A DNA stretch of 22,910 bases, from assembly GCA_019648995.1 (NCBI GenBank), contig BLXT01005065.1:1223938-1246847 (forward strand), read 5' to 3'. Positions 9,518 through 19,259 of the stretch are shown here, one piece after another; position 1 is the stretch's first letter; each line of letters begins with the position of its first letter. This DNA comes from Plakobranchus ocellatus. Taxonomy: Eukaryota; Mollusca; Gastropoda; Plakobranchidae. The notes under the pieces are model-generated. The model was not told the origin of the DNA. It made no database searches and saw nothing but the letters and a program-made list of their open reading frames with translations. Made by a program: the position numbers and the translations under genes.

Positions 9518-9811
9518 ACGTTTACCCCATGTGTATGATGATCACCAAAAACTTTGAATTAGCATTTTTTTTTTCAAATATTAAACTCCAGAATTTCAAT
9601 ATATCATTGTGATTTGATTGCGCTAAATGTGGTCATTTTAATTATTTGATTTATACTTCATTAAATAAATTATATTGAGGTTGAATAATGAAAGTCTCCC
9701 CTATTCACTCAATCAAACTCAAATCTTTTCAACAAGTGAACTACAGCTAAGTAGTGGCAATTCTTGTTGAGCAATATTATCGCATGTCATGTGTAGTATT
9801 CATTTAGGGCT

Positions 9812-9906
9812 TTCCTAGCCTCGTTGTCTAGGTGGACCCCCATACAAAAGTCTTCCTAGTCTCGTTGTGTAGATTGGCCTTAATTGGGGTCTCCCTAGCC
9901 TGTTCC
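9812..9906 (+). repeat. Short direct repeat, 2.4 units of about 40 bp
   Basis: TTCCTAGCCTCGTTGTCTAG (9812), TTCCTAGTCTCGTTGTGTAG (9853) and TCCCTAGCCTGTTCC (9892) repeat at spacings of about 41 and 39 bp, with GGACCC or TTGGCC following each. The third unit is truncated. No function is apparent; it may be a fragment of a dispersed minisatellite-like repeat. Confidence 0.7.
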
Positions 9907-10405
9907 TTATTATAAAAAAAATTCTTTTAAGATTTGAGTCCTGGTTTTATTATAAACAGCCATAGCTATTACCATTTTATCATAAATATTCTTAATAACA
10001 TTATTTAGATTTTTATTGATATTGTGTTACGTTTTCAAGAAATTCGACTTTTTGAAAAACATATGGGGCAAAAAGCTATCTTCAATTAAATATAAAATTT
10101 AATTAAAACATTAAAAAATCTCTTAAGATATCTTAAAAACTCTCAACCACTCTCTAGAAAATGTATCTCGAAAACAGCGACATTTGAAAGGACTTGAGCT
10201 TCAAATTAGTACGTTTAGAAGATAATAGATTTTGAAAACCACATAGTTGGCTTACTGACATTTAAGATAGCTGTCACCACTACGCACCATAGATTTACCA
10301 GTAGGTTAAGAATTTTTTTTTAAAATAACTTTTTTCCCACTACTTTGGTATTGGCGATCTTGGTGAACATTAAAAATGTCTATCTCACAATATCTCAAAA
10401 CTTTT

Positions 10406-10571
10406 AAGGCGTCAGTGGCAGAAGTGGATAGCGAATCTTTCCTGGAATCTGCTGGGACCCTTATGGCACAGATTCGAGGCGTGTCATCAGCGCTCTTACC
10501 TGACAGAGGCCCCGGAAAGCCTGAGATACTTTGTGAGGATGGCTAATTACAACAACAAAAAACCAAACCGT
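10406..10571 (+). mobile_element. tRNA-derived SINE with 8-bp target duplication
   Basis: An A-box-like TGGCAGAAGTGG (10416-10427) and a B-box-like AGATTCGAGGC (10470-10480) are spaced about as in a tRNA and form an RNA polymerase III promoter-like head. A body of about 60 bp follows and ends in TTACAACAACAAAAAACC. The flanks carry AAACTTTT at 10398-10405 and again at 10572-10579, a plausible target-site duplication. SINEs are non-coding and move with LINE enzymes. The parent tRNA and SINE family are not assigned. The boundaries rest on the 8-bp duplication, which is short enough to arise by chance. Confidence 0.6.
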
Positions 10572-10579
10572 AAACTTTT

Positions 10580-13260
10580 GTATGATGTTACATACCTGAA
10601 TACATTATCTGAACAGATCTCTAATTGATGACACGTTTATGTATTATGTAAAGAATTAATATTATTTTAATCTATTTAACCAATAAAGTATTTGTAGAGA
10701 ATCTCACATTTTTGCTTTGGTCATTTGTCTCGAAATCAGTACAAAGGAGTCCTAAGTTTCATGTTACACATCTCAAATCACCACTACAATCAACAATTTC
10801 ATTTTATATGGATATATTTGTGGTTTTTTTAGTGAGATTTGCAATGATGAAACGGGATGGAGCTAAGTTGATTCTGAGCGAAGGTATGGGTGAAAATGAT
10901 TTTTTTAAAGTACATGAAAGAAGGAATAAAGAATTTAAAATTCTTTTACCCAAAAGTCTTATGTGCAACGTGTGACTCATTAGGACTAGTCTCAAGACCA
11001 GTTTCATGATAAGGTTCAAGCATTAAAAAACCAAAACTTTTTTCAGACAAAAAAGTAAATTAGTGACAAAGATTTTGTCTGAAAATAACATCACTAGTTT
11101 TGTAATGTAATGTAAATTTAATGTTCTCAAGAAACTATTATGTAGTCTAGAAACAAAATGGATGTATTTAAGCGCCTATATCTTTAATATACCATGTAAA
11201 TGTAGTTACTGTTTATATATTATTTCTCCTCACACTGCAATCTAGAGTCGATTTCCAATAAAGCAGTGAAGAGCTCCAGATCTGACTCACTCTACATTAA
11301 AAAAAAGTTTCTTTTTTGTCCACTATTGTGGTCTTACCACATTTATAGCTCAAAAGAACATTCCCTGTAAAACTTAGCAGCAAAAAAAATATTATTTGAA
11401 CTGAAGGATTTCTGTTGCTGTACGTTTCAATGTTCTTTTAGCTTTTAGCACAAGGAGACATATTTGCGTCATATAAAAATTCTACAAAAAAAAAATAAAT
11501 AAATAAATAACGCTGCCTGGTTGGAACCGTTACAGAATGTACCCGGAAAATCAGATTATCACTTGAAAAGAATTATAATTGACTACTTCAAATATGTCAG
11601 AAAAACTTTATATTTAAAATATAAACACGTTTGTTAATTTAACAAGACCACATAAAATAGGTAAGACATAGTTAAAACTAGGAATTATTAACATTCAAAA
11701 GAAAAGGCAAAAAGCTCACATGAAAAGAATTGAGGACAAAATGAGACATTTTTTATGTCTATCGTTTCTTTTTGATGCTACAAATTTGAATATGTATGTT
11801 ACTCTAAAGAATATTAACAACATCAGATTTTAAGCATATCAAACATTTACTTATTTATGGGTTTGAACTTTTCTCTAAAATTAAATAGGAACCATTCTGA
11901 GCCTCTAATTTATTTTTTTAGCCTTGAAAATCTTTTCTTAAAATCTGAAAAGAGGATAAATGGATGAAAGTTTTTTTTTTTTAAAAGACATTTTGTAATC
12001 AGCTTAACTTGATCATTTGCAAGATAAAGTCCTATTCCCAAACCTTATGTCTTCTAAAAAGAAATGTATATGTATATGATTGTGCCACTGACTTAATCAT
12101 TACAGATACATTCGTAGCTAGCTGCATTGCTAAAAAATAATAATAAGAGTAGTTTCTACTTTTAAAAAGAAGTAAGAATATATAGCTAGATCTAATTTAA
12201 GCTGGTGTTTTTCAGTTTTTCTACATTTTGTCGATTGTAAAATTACAATGAAGTCTATTTCAACTGTTGCTTTCGGTCCAAAAAAATAAAAAATCATGGA
12301 GAAGACATTGATTATATGATCAGATTTATTTAAAAACTATGTAAGAGGAATGAAGCGTTTTGCTGGTATGTTTTTGAAAACATACTCATTAATAACTTAC
12401 TCACGGTAGTAATGATTGAAGGCAGTGTAGGCAACACAGAGTTATAGCCACAGTTTATGACAAACATCTTATGAGTAATAAAGTGTCCTGCATGTAAGGA
12501 AAAAAAATGAATTAATCGATAGTTTACGTCTTGTCTAATTTTATAAACAACTTTATAGGGTGAGTCCAATTAATGCCCCCAATACATAGTAACCTTTACA
12601 AAAAAAGAAGAAAAAAAAATAGCCGTTAAATATAGTAGAATTTCATCAAATCAAAAATGGCTAAACCGGAAAAATACGTTATCCAAATCAGAATATTTTA
12701 GCCAGGAGTTTTTATTTTCTAATCCTTCAAACCGAAATTCTTCTTAAACTACAGTCAAAACCGTGGTCCCATAAATTTTGGTTTTAAAAGGATTCCATTG
12801 TAATGCACGTTTCATCCCTCAAATTTCCTCAAAGCTGTTCCACAAATAACGTGAGTTACGGATCTCGACTAACATATCAAAATCCAAATTTATCTTGTTT
12901 AAAAAACATAAAATTGACATTATTTTATTTATGCGGAGAGTTTATGCATGTTCATGAAAACTATGTACATAGACAAATAAGACTTTAATGGCCTTCTTGT
13001 TTGAATTTTCATTTATATTTAATTATCTGAATGTAAATGTGCAACTCAATTAACACACGTTAAATTAACACACACTCGCTTTAATAATTATTACTATTCA
13101 CTAGACCGAGTCTTTGTGGGCTTATTTTGCAAACAATAGTGTTGGTTAAAGAATTGGGTTTTTTTAGTAAATAAATATACAATTAATGATTAATTAACGT
13201 CAGATTAACAATTTTTATAATTATCATGTTTGATGTGGGGCACAAAATGTTTGTGTGGTG
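10580..13260. other. Gene-free AT-rich stretch
   Basis: No recognisable coding or RNA gene. The frame at 10712-10975 (plus) contains a polypyrimidine-AG and a possible donor near 10884, but no family was recognised. The frames at 12330-12569 (minus) and 12803-12988 (plus) look like AT-rich chance frames. A single AGATCTA motif lies near 12186. Confidence 0.5.
11486..11510. repeat. A-run followed by (AAAT)n microsatellite
   Basis: About ten A bases run into four AAAT units. It could be the tail of an old retroposon lying to the left, but no body was recognised. Confidence 0.7.
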
Positions 13261-13567
13261 TATAAAATGCCTTACAATATGAGCACCACTACCACACTGT
13301 TTAGGGGTCTCTGATTATGGGAACCATGTTAGCTTACAACAGTGTCTGACATCGAAATATTAAAGAAAAATAATTTCGATGTAGATTTCGATGCACGACA
13401 CGCATCCTTTGAGTGTTCTATTTGTAGTATCGGGAAATTTCCGATTAACCCTCCTACATTTATACATTAAGCGTATGCACTTCAGCTTTCCAACGGATTT
13501 CCCTCTACTTCGTTGGAGATGATAGGATAAAAATCATTGATGCTTAACTCCGTGTTTGCAGTTTCAG
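13261..13567 (+). promoter_or_regulatory. Speculative promoter and first exon
   Basis: TATAAAA lies at 13261-13267. About 300 bp downstream there is a near-consensus splice donor, TTTCAG then GTAAGA, with the junction after 13567. An ATG at 13540 gives nine codons, MLNSVFAVS, before the donor, in a weak initiation context. The pieces could be promoter, first exon and intron start of a gene whose next exon is at 14744, but each element alone is common by chance. Confidence 0.15.
13349..13382. repeat. Small inverted repeat
   Basis: ACATCGAAAT (13349-13358) and ATTTCGATGT (13373-13382) are exact reverse complements around a 14-nt A-rich loop. A further ATTTCGATG follows at 13385. No transposon or gene context explains it. 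Confidence 0.7.
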
Positions 13568-13678
13568 GTAAGACATGTTCAATAAATCAGTTTTAGAGCT
13601 ATAATTGTTATCTATCTCCAATTGAAATGGATAGCAATAAGTCTATATTTGGCCTATGGGATAAAACAAGATCATGTA

Positions 13679-13712
13679 GCCTATCTAGATCTAGGCATTG
13701 ACTGCTAGATCA
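13679..13712. repeat. AGATCTAG motif cluster
   Basis: CCTATCTAGATCTAGGC and CTGCTAGATCAAG fall within about 35 bp. It is a smaller member of the same motif class found elsewhere in the window. Confidence 0.5.
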
Positions 13713-14394
13713 AGACCATTTGCTTATATTTAATTATTTCTAACAACAAAATAACTCGAGTGAAGGCTATGTTTGATCTTTAAACTTAATTTAGACTAAC
13801 ATTATATTGTTCGATACTAGCAAAACATTGATCGCTCGTAATAGTTTGAGTGTAGCATTTATTTACGTTTGATTTAGCCTCAGCTTATTTCACGTGGAAC
13901 AGATAAAAACGTGTCTTAGCTGCTGGCTGAGTGAAAATGTAGATTAAGGCAAGGTTAACAATGCATTTTTAAAGTTTCAGTCAGATGAAGTTTGAATTTA
14001 TTTATAGGCTTGTAATTTTAAAAATTGTGTCTGTGATTCCTTATAGAGACAACAAGTTAATTCAACTCTTTCCTTCCCTTCTGCTACGTACTAACTTAAT
14101 TTAAAGTCCTTTCTCAAATAAAGTCTACCACTTTCGTGGATCATTTTACATTAAAACAAATGCTCCCCGCGGGCAAAAACATCAAAGAGTTAAAGAGTAT
14201 CTCTAAAAGGCAGTTGTACTTTAACTGAATAGTATAATATGCTCTAAATTCTAGAAGTAATGATTTTTTTTATACATAATTTAAAAAAAATATATTGATA
14301 AAGCATTCATCACATCTGTTATTGGATTTATTATTTTTGCATTGAAACACAAATGAATTGTAATTGTAGTAACTCAATTCGAGTGACTGGTCTT

Positions 14395-14452
14395 AGAAAG
14401 AAAAAAAAACAAAATCGAAAAAACAAACAAAAAAACCCACAAAAAAAACTGT
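14395..14452. repeat. A-rich low-complexity tract
   Basis: AAGAAAGAAAAAAAAAC, then AAAACAAACAAAAAAACCC and CACAAAAAAAACT. It could be a degenerate retroposon tail; no body was identified on either side. Confidence 0.6.
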
Positions 14453-14743
14453 AGCATGTTTCCTCCACAAACACTTCTCTACATTTTTTTTATTTCCTTT
14501 TCCGGTACAAATTTTTCACTATGCTTCCTTCCATTTTCCATTTGTGTGATCTTTTCAATTTCCATTATTTTTAGTATCCCTTTCTCAAGTGGCTTGGGTT
14601 GATACCACAATCGCATGCTATACCTTACAATTATATAGAAATTAGCCCTTGTAAAGGTTAAGTGCTTCTGGATGAAATATACTTTTCTGGCATTGTTTGT
14701 TACTAATTTTACCTTAATAAATATCTTTCAGCTTTTCTTATAG

Positions 14744-14944
14744 AACTACTGTGTCATATTGTTAAGAGAAAGATATCAGAAGAAGATGATGAAAGAGTTA
14801 GCAACTTTTTTGAGACAGAAAAATGGAGCATTGATGAGGAAAAGGCGGAAAAGGAATGAAGGAACAACTTTAGAAAACGACGGTTTCAAAACCAATCCAT
14901 TTACTGATCGCGCGAAAGAGCTAAAAAAATATCCCTTCCTTTAA
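14744..14944 (+). other. Candidate terminal exon of an unknown gene
   Basis: A pyrimidine-rich acceptor, CTTTCAGCTTTTCTTATAG, ends at 14743. The frame after it is open for 66 codons to a TAA at 14942-14944. The peptide is basic and coil-like (RERYQKKMMKELATFLRQK, then RKRRKRNEG) and ends FKTNPFTDRAKELKKYPFL. This stretch is less AT-rich and less repetitive than its surroundings, which is why I list it. No family was recognised. If joined to the donor at 13567, the phase would select the other frame (ELLCHIVKRKISEEDDERV..., stopping after about 39 codons), so the two signals do not clearly support each other. Confidence 0.25.
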
Positions 14945-16849
14945 TAGTGCTATTATTAGTCAAAATCAAACAACACTTATATTGGTTTATGAAGGTTTTA
15001 AATGTAAACAAAACGATCAGATGAATTACGTTTACATATATTACACTAAATTTGTTGTTACTGAATTTTTAATTGCATTTGCTTCTTAATTTTGCATATG
15101 TAATTCACGTTGGCATTATTATCCAATGTCAAAATGTTTTCAGTTTTGCTACTGCTTTTATGACTATTGCATTTACCTGAGAAGAAAGTAAATTTACAAT
15201 CTTTATTATATGTCTCCATTTCATCACAACCGTTATCCGTATACATTTTACAATTCGTGGAAGATTAAGTGCAAAACGCAGAAATGCACGCCCTTTGATT
15301 TCTTTCATTTTTCTTTGTGTGATTACAATTCTCTCTTCGCTCTGTAGAAAGAAAGTCAATTACGATATTTATCATATTTGTTTTTCTACGCCTGCTATAA
15401 TCATTACAGATGATACTCAATTGAAGTAATTGTGCTCCTCTAAATTTTTTTCTTTCTTTGTGCTCTATTGTTGGGTGGACGGAGATGTCCTGGTGTGATC
15501 TTCTTGTTCTAATTATAGGCCTATGTGAATGTAAAACATCGTTTTATTTATTTGCTTAAGGTACTGAAATGAAGTAAGCTGTTGAAAGCACATTTGAATA
15601 TTCAAAAAAATGGGATGATTATGGGGCATCAATTCATTTCCTGTTTTTCGACTTAATGTCGATTTCACTTGTTTAATTTTACCATTTATTTTGCCTCTTT
15701 TGAATCATGTCACATGCACTTGATGCATGAATGTGAACCACGTGACCGTTTTTTATTCATTCCACAGTTCAGTGTGGTTCGGAGCTGGGGTTTTTTGCTG
15801 TTGTTGTTTTTTCTCCTTAATGATGAATTAGTTCAAGAAGTAAAAGTTATAAAAAAAACATGCGCCTTTCATTTCTTTATCCTGCGTAATAGGTATAATA
15901 TATCATAAATTTGTCTCATAAATAATATAATAAAAATATAATTTGCAAGCAACCGAAGCACTGATTTAGGGAATTTGAAAGTAAAACCAAGCAAAATAAC
16001 ATAGTGCACTCAGACGCACCAATTATCTTTGTAAGAAATCTAATATTGCTTCCATTGTGATGAGATTAGAAAATTATGTTTTGAAAAACTGAGACAACTT
16101 TTTAGGATTTATTTGAAGAAAATCATTTAGCCATATTGACACATTGGCGTTTATTTGCACAGCAGTTTGGGAATTGGCATGGTTAAGTTTTGATGTACAA
16201 AAGTAACAGAAATACCAAACACAGAAGTACAGCGTTAGAAAGAGAAATAGGGCAGTGCATTTCATTTTCACTGAGTCAGTCTTTAAAAGTCTACAGTTTT
16301 GCCCCGGGTCAGAAAAAGTGGTCCATCTGTATCGTTAGTAATGTTACCCTACATGTCAACAGGTATATGGGCAGTAAGTTATTTAATAAACATATGGAAA
16401 GCAACACTTTTGTTTGGCATATATATTGTAATTTTTGTGGCATCTATTCATTTCAATGTCACTTATGGTGTGTATTATATAAATAATATAATTTAATATG
16501 ACCCACAATATTATGCCGCATAACACATCCACAGGTACCCAGCCCCACAGCCCCACGAAATGCGCCAGTTCTGTACATATGTCACTAATTTTTATTTTGG
16601 CTAAATTCTGATTTCTATTGCCACGGAGAGATTTGATTTTGCATATTTTGACAAATTGAAGAATAAAATTTTTTGTGTTTAAATTTCCTTTGTTTTTTGC
16701 TTCAATGAAGGTAAAAATTAGAAAAATCTCAGACTAAGTTTTGCCATGTCTTCCCTGTTAAAATACTCTGATAAAATTATATCCTTGCTTTTCTCCAAAC
16801 AATCTTTGAATTCGAGTTCTGAAGTGATTAGCCTTGTGACCTTCTGAAG
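14945..16849. other. Gene-free AT-rich stretch
   Basis: No homology was recognised. Frames at 15058-15246 and 15129-15359 (minus), 15669-15908 (plus), and the overlapping pair 16190-16486 and 16299-16496 (plus) look like chance frames. The 16299-16496 frame is hydrophobic (WKATLLFGIYIVIFVASIHF), which AT-rich DNA readily yields. Confidence 0.5.
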
Positions 16850-16880
16850 TTTTTTTTTTTTTTGTTGTTGTTTTTTTTTA
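16850..16880. repeat. Poly(T) tract with GTTGTTG interruption
   Basis: T14-15, then GTTGTTG, then T8. On the minus strand it reads as A-run with ACAACAACA, much like the tail of the SINE at 10548-10560, but no SINE body was recognised beside it. Confidence 0.6.
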
Positions 16881-16967
16881 CTACCTCTATCCACAAAAAT
16901 ATTCGTGCAGATATATCGATCAAATTGAAGATTTCAAAGTTTTAATCAACGTTAGCCCATCTTTAAT

Positions 16968-17150
16968 CTCTCTAGATGTAGAAATCTAGATCTAAAATTT
17001 AGATCTTGATCAAGATCTAGATTTAGATTAGGATTTCATGATCTAAATTCTTAGTTATCTAGATTAGGCTTGGGCTAAACTTACTGATATTCTGTAGGCC
17101 TAGAAATTTATCATCTTATTCTAGAGATATTGATATCTAGAAAGATCGAA
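16968..17150. repeat. Dense AGATCTAG cluster with a 20-bp perfect palindrome
   Basis: This is the largest of the AGATCTAG/TCTAGATC islands. It contains TAGATCTTGATCAAGATCTA (17000-17019), which equals its own reverse complement. The palindrome extends to about 30 bp with one mismatched pair. The cluster continues with ATCTAGATTTAGATTAGG, TTATCTAGATTAGG, GTAGGCCTAG and ATATCTAGAAAGATC. It can fold into a cruciform; no gene is present. Confidence 0.8.
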
Positions 17151-17559
17151 TTTTCAGCCGTACAACTACAAATGCGAGGCAGTCCCAAGGTTTGACTCTG
17201 AGTTTTACTATTTATGTGTTTTGAAAGATGCCACTAATTTCAGTGCAAGTAAGTTAAGCTTGATCTATTAGGTTCACTGCCACTGCACTTTACGATACCA
17301 ATTTTTTTAAAGATCTCCACGGCACTGTTACTTAGAGAAGTCAAATTAGGCTGAGACAAATTGTTTTACATTATTCTAATAAAAAATATATGTCGAATCA
17401 TAGTTTCTTGTTTTTGAATCGAAGAAACAGCAATTATTTTGATTCTGATTTGTCTGCTCTGGCGTAAGCGAATGTAGCCTACACCTGAAAATTTTTAGCA
17501 CAAATTTTTGGGCTAGAAACCGGCATTTAAAAAAGTTACTCCCGTGTCGTGGGAAACTG

Positions 17560-19060
17560 CAAATAGTATATACTCCCGAGTGTATTGCTCTTACAAGACG
17601 AGCTCCTGGAAAATGGGCGCACTCATGATGCCAGGAGGACTCATTACTGTTACTTAGGCAAAAATTGCCCTAATACCTAAAATCAAGATATACGACTTAA
17701 CAGATCATAGAATTGTTTATGCATCGCCTTATTCACAAAATATTTTTACATGATCTTTAAAATGATTAGGACGTTTGTTATAAGTTTAACAATGATTTAG
17801 ACCACGCTAAGGAAAACTCATTAGATCTTGACTCTTACTCAAAATGGAAGATGATAATAACTGAAATCTCAGAATTAAGTTAAATTCATATAAAAAAAAA
17901 AAGAAACTTGAATAAGAGGCTTACAGTTACAAATTAAATTAGACATTGCTTGCTTAATGGCTGGATGAACTGGAAAAAGAAATACTTTAAAATCATGAAT
18001 ACAATATGCAAAATAATATTATGAAGATAAATAGAGATAAAGCTGCCCAAAATTCAAGCTGGGTAGAGAAAGATGAAAAAATAACTAAATTTTTCTTACA
18101 GCAAGAGAAAACTTGAAGTCAAAATAATACTATGTATCTCCAATATAAAATATAGTGAGGAGGAGATGGTTGTTAGACATGCAAAAGTACTTTAAAAATT
18201 TTCTTAATTTAAAAAGCTATGTTCAGAAAAACTGATGACTGACACATTTCACATCTAGCTGACACGTTTACATCTAGTGATAAAAGGAATTTCTTGTAAA
18301 AATCTGGCTACAACGAATTCCATGATCATCCAATGTAAGATGAAGGGCTACTTATTACATTACACTAGTTAAAGTCTTTGAAAAATAACCTCAACATCTC
18401 AAAAGAAGGAGTTATTTCCCTAATTTTTATGTAAAGGAAAAGATCCCTTTAGAAATAACCTTGGAATCTTGTGATTTTCAAATACATTTTGTTTGGGAAG
18501 GTTTCATTAAATGGGTTCATGATTTATACTTAAAACACCATGCGGCAACGGTAACAAAATTAATGAAGGTTGTATTTCGCAATTTTTGTTCTCGTTCAAA
18601 AGGTGTCAGACAGGGGGGGTAGGGGGGGGGGGCGATTTCCCCTTTAATCTTCACCTCAGCAGTAGAAATTTTGGCCCGTACTATTAGACTAAATTAAATA
18701 TTATGGAAATTCAGCTGCCGATCTCAAGGAAATGATTAAGACTTAGGAATACATGACGCTATTTCTGAGAAATAAAATAGGCTTCAGAGCAGTTTTGACG
18801 AAAGTAAAAGAATTTGGAAAGTTTCTGGACTGACATGTAACAATAAGAGGGCAATAAAAATGAGCAACCGTCGGGCTCAATGGCTCAGAGGAGGAAATAC
18901 AAGATGTGTGCAAAAAGTCATAATTTTAGGATATTTTAAAATCATCAGCACCATCGCAACTCAAAGGAGAAAGCCAGGACAATAAATCAATGCTTTAGAA
19001 ACTGTATTAAAAAGAGCCCTTTACTTTTTCTATTTCTTCATAAAAGTTTTCTACTTCTAC
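17560..19060 (+). pseudogene. L1-like LINE ORF2 remnant
   Basis: Fragments follow the order of an L1-type ORF2. The endonuclease end is DLTDHRIVYASPYS near 17695. The linker is CYKFNNDL near 17780 and SKWKMIITEIS near 17835, then SWVEKDEKITKFFLQQEKT ending near 18113. RT pieces are GVISLI near 18407, FIKWVHDLYLKHHAATVTK from about 18505, SKGVRQG just before 18613, then ISPLIFTSAVEILARTIRLN (18637-18696) and MTLFLRNKIGFRAVLTKVKE (from 18753). Many stops and frameshifts are present. A deletion removes the RT segment between GVISLI and FIKW. Residues before MTLFL are EY instead of the catalytic DD. The 5' and 3' limits are approximate. Confidence 0.8.
18613..18632 (+). repeat. G-rich tract inside the LINE RT motif
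   Basis: G7-TA-G11 sits exactly where RQGD should be encoded in the L1-like RT, followed by CGATTTCCCC. It is the only long G tract in an AT-rich window. It could be slippage expansion of the GGGGAC/GAT codons, or a sequencing error. On the DNA level it could contribute to a G-quadruplex. Confidence 0.85.
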
Positions 19061-19259
19061 ATCCTTATTATTAGATGTTGGTGCATATAATTAAATAATG
19101 CCTAGATTTAATGGTTCAACTATCACTCAAACTAGAACTACTCTATCTAAAATTGGACAACAGCGTCTCAGACGTATTGCTGGTGTTTCATCAAATAAGA
19201 TACCAAAGCCTCTTTTATGTATTTAAATTTTCGAGTAAATTAATGTTTTTCAAACTAGT

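Noticed and set aside
16299-16496. Hydrophobic open frame as a membrane protein exon
   Set aside because: AT-rich DNA yields I/F/V/Y-rich peptides by chance, it starts at TTG, and no convincing splice sites or homology were seen.
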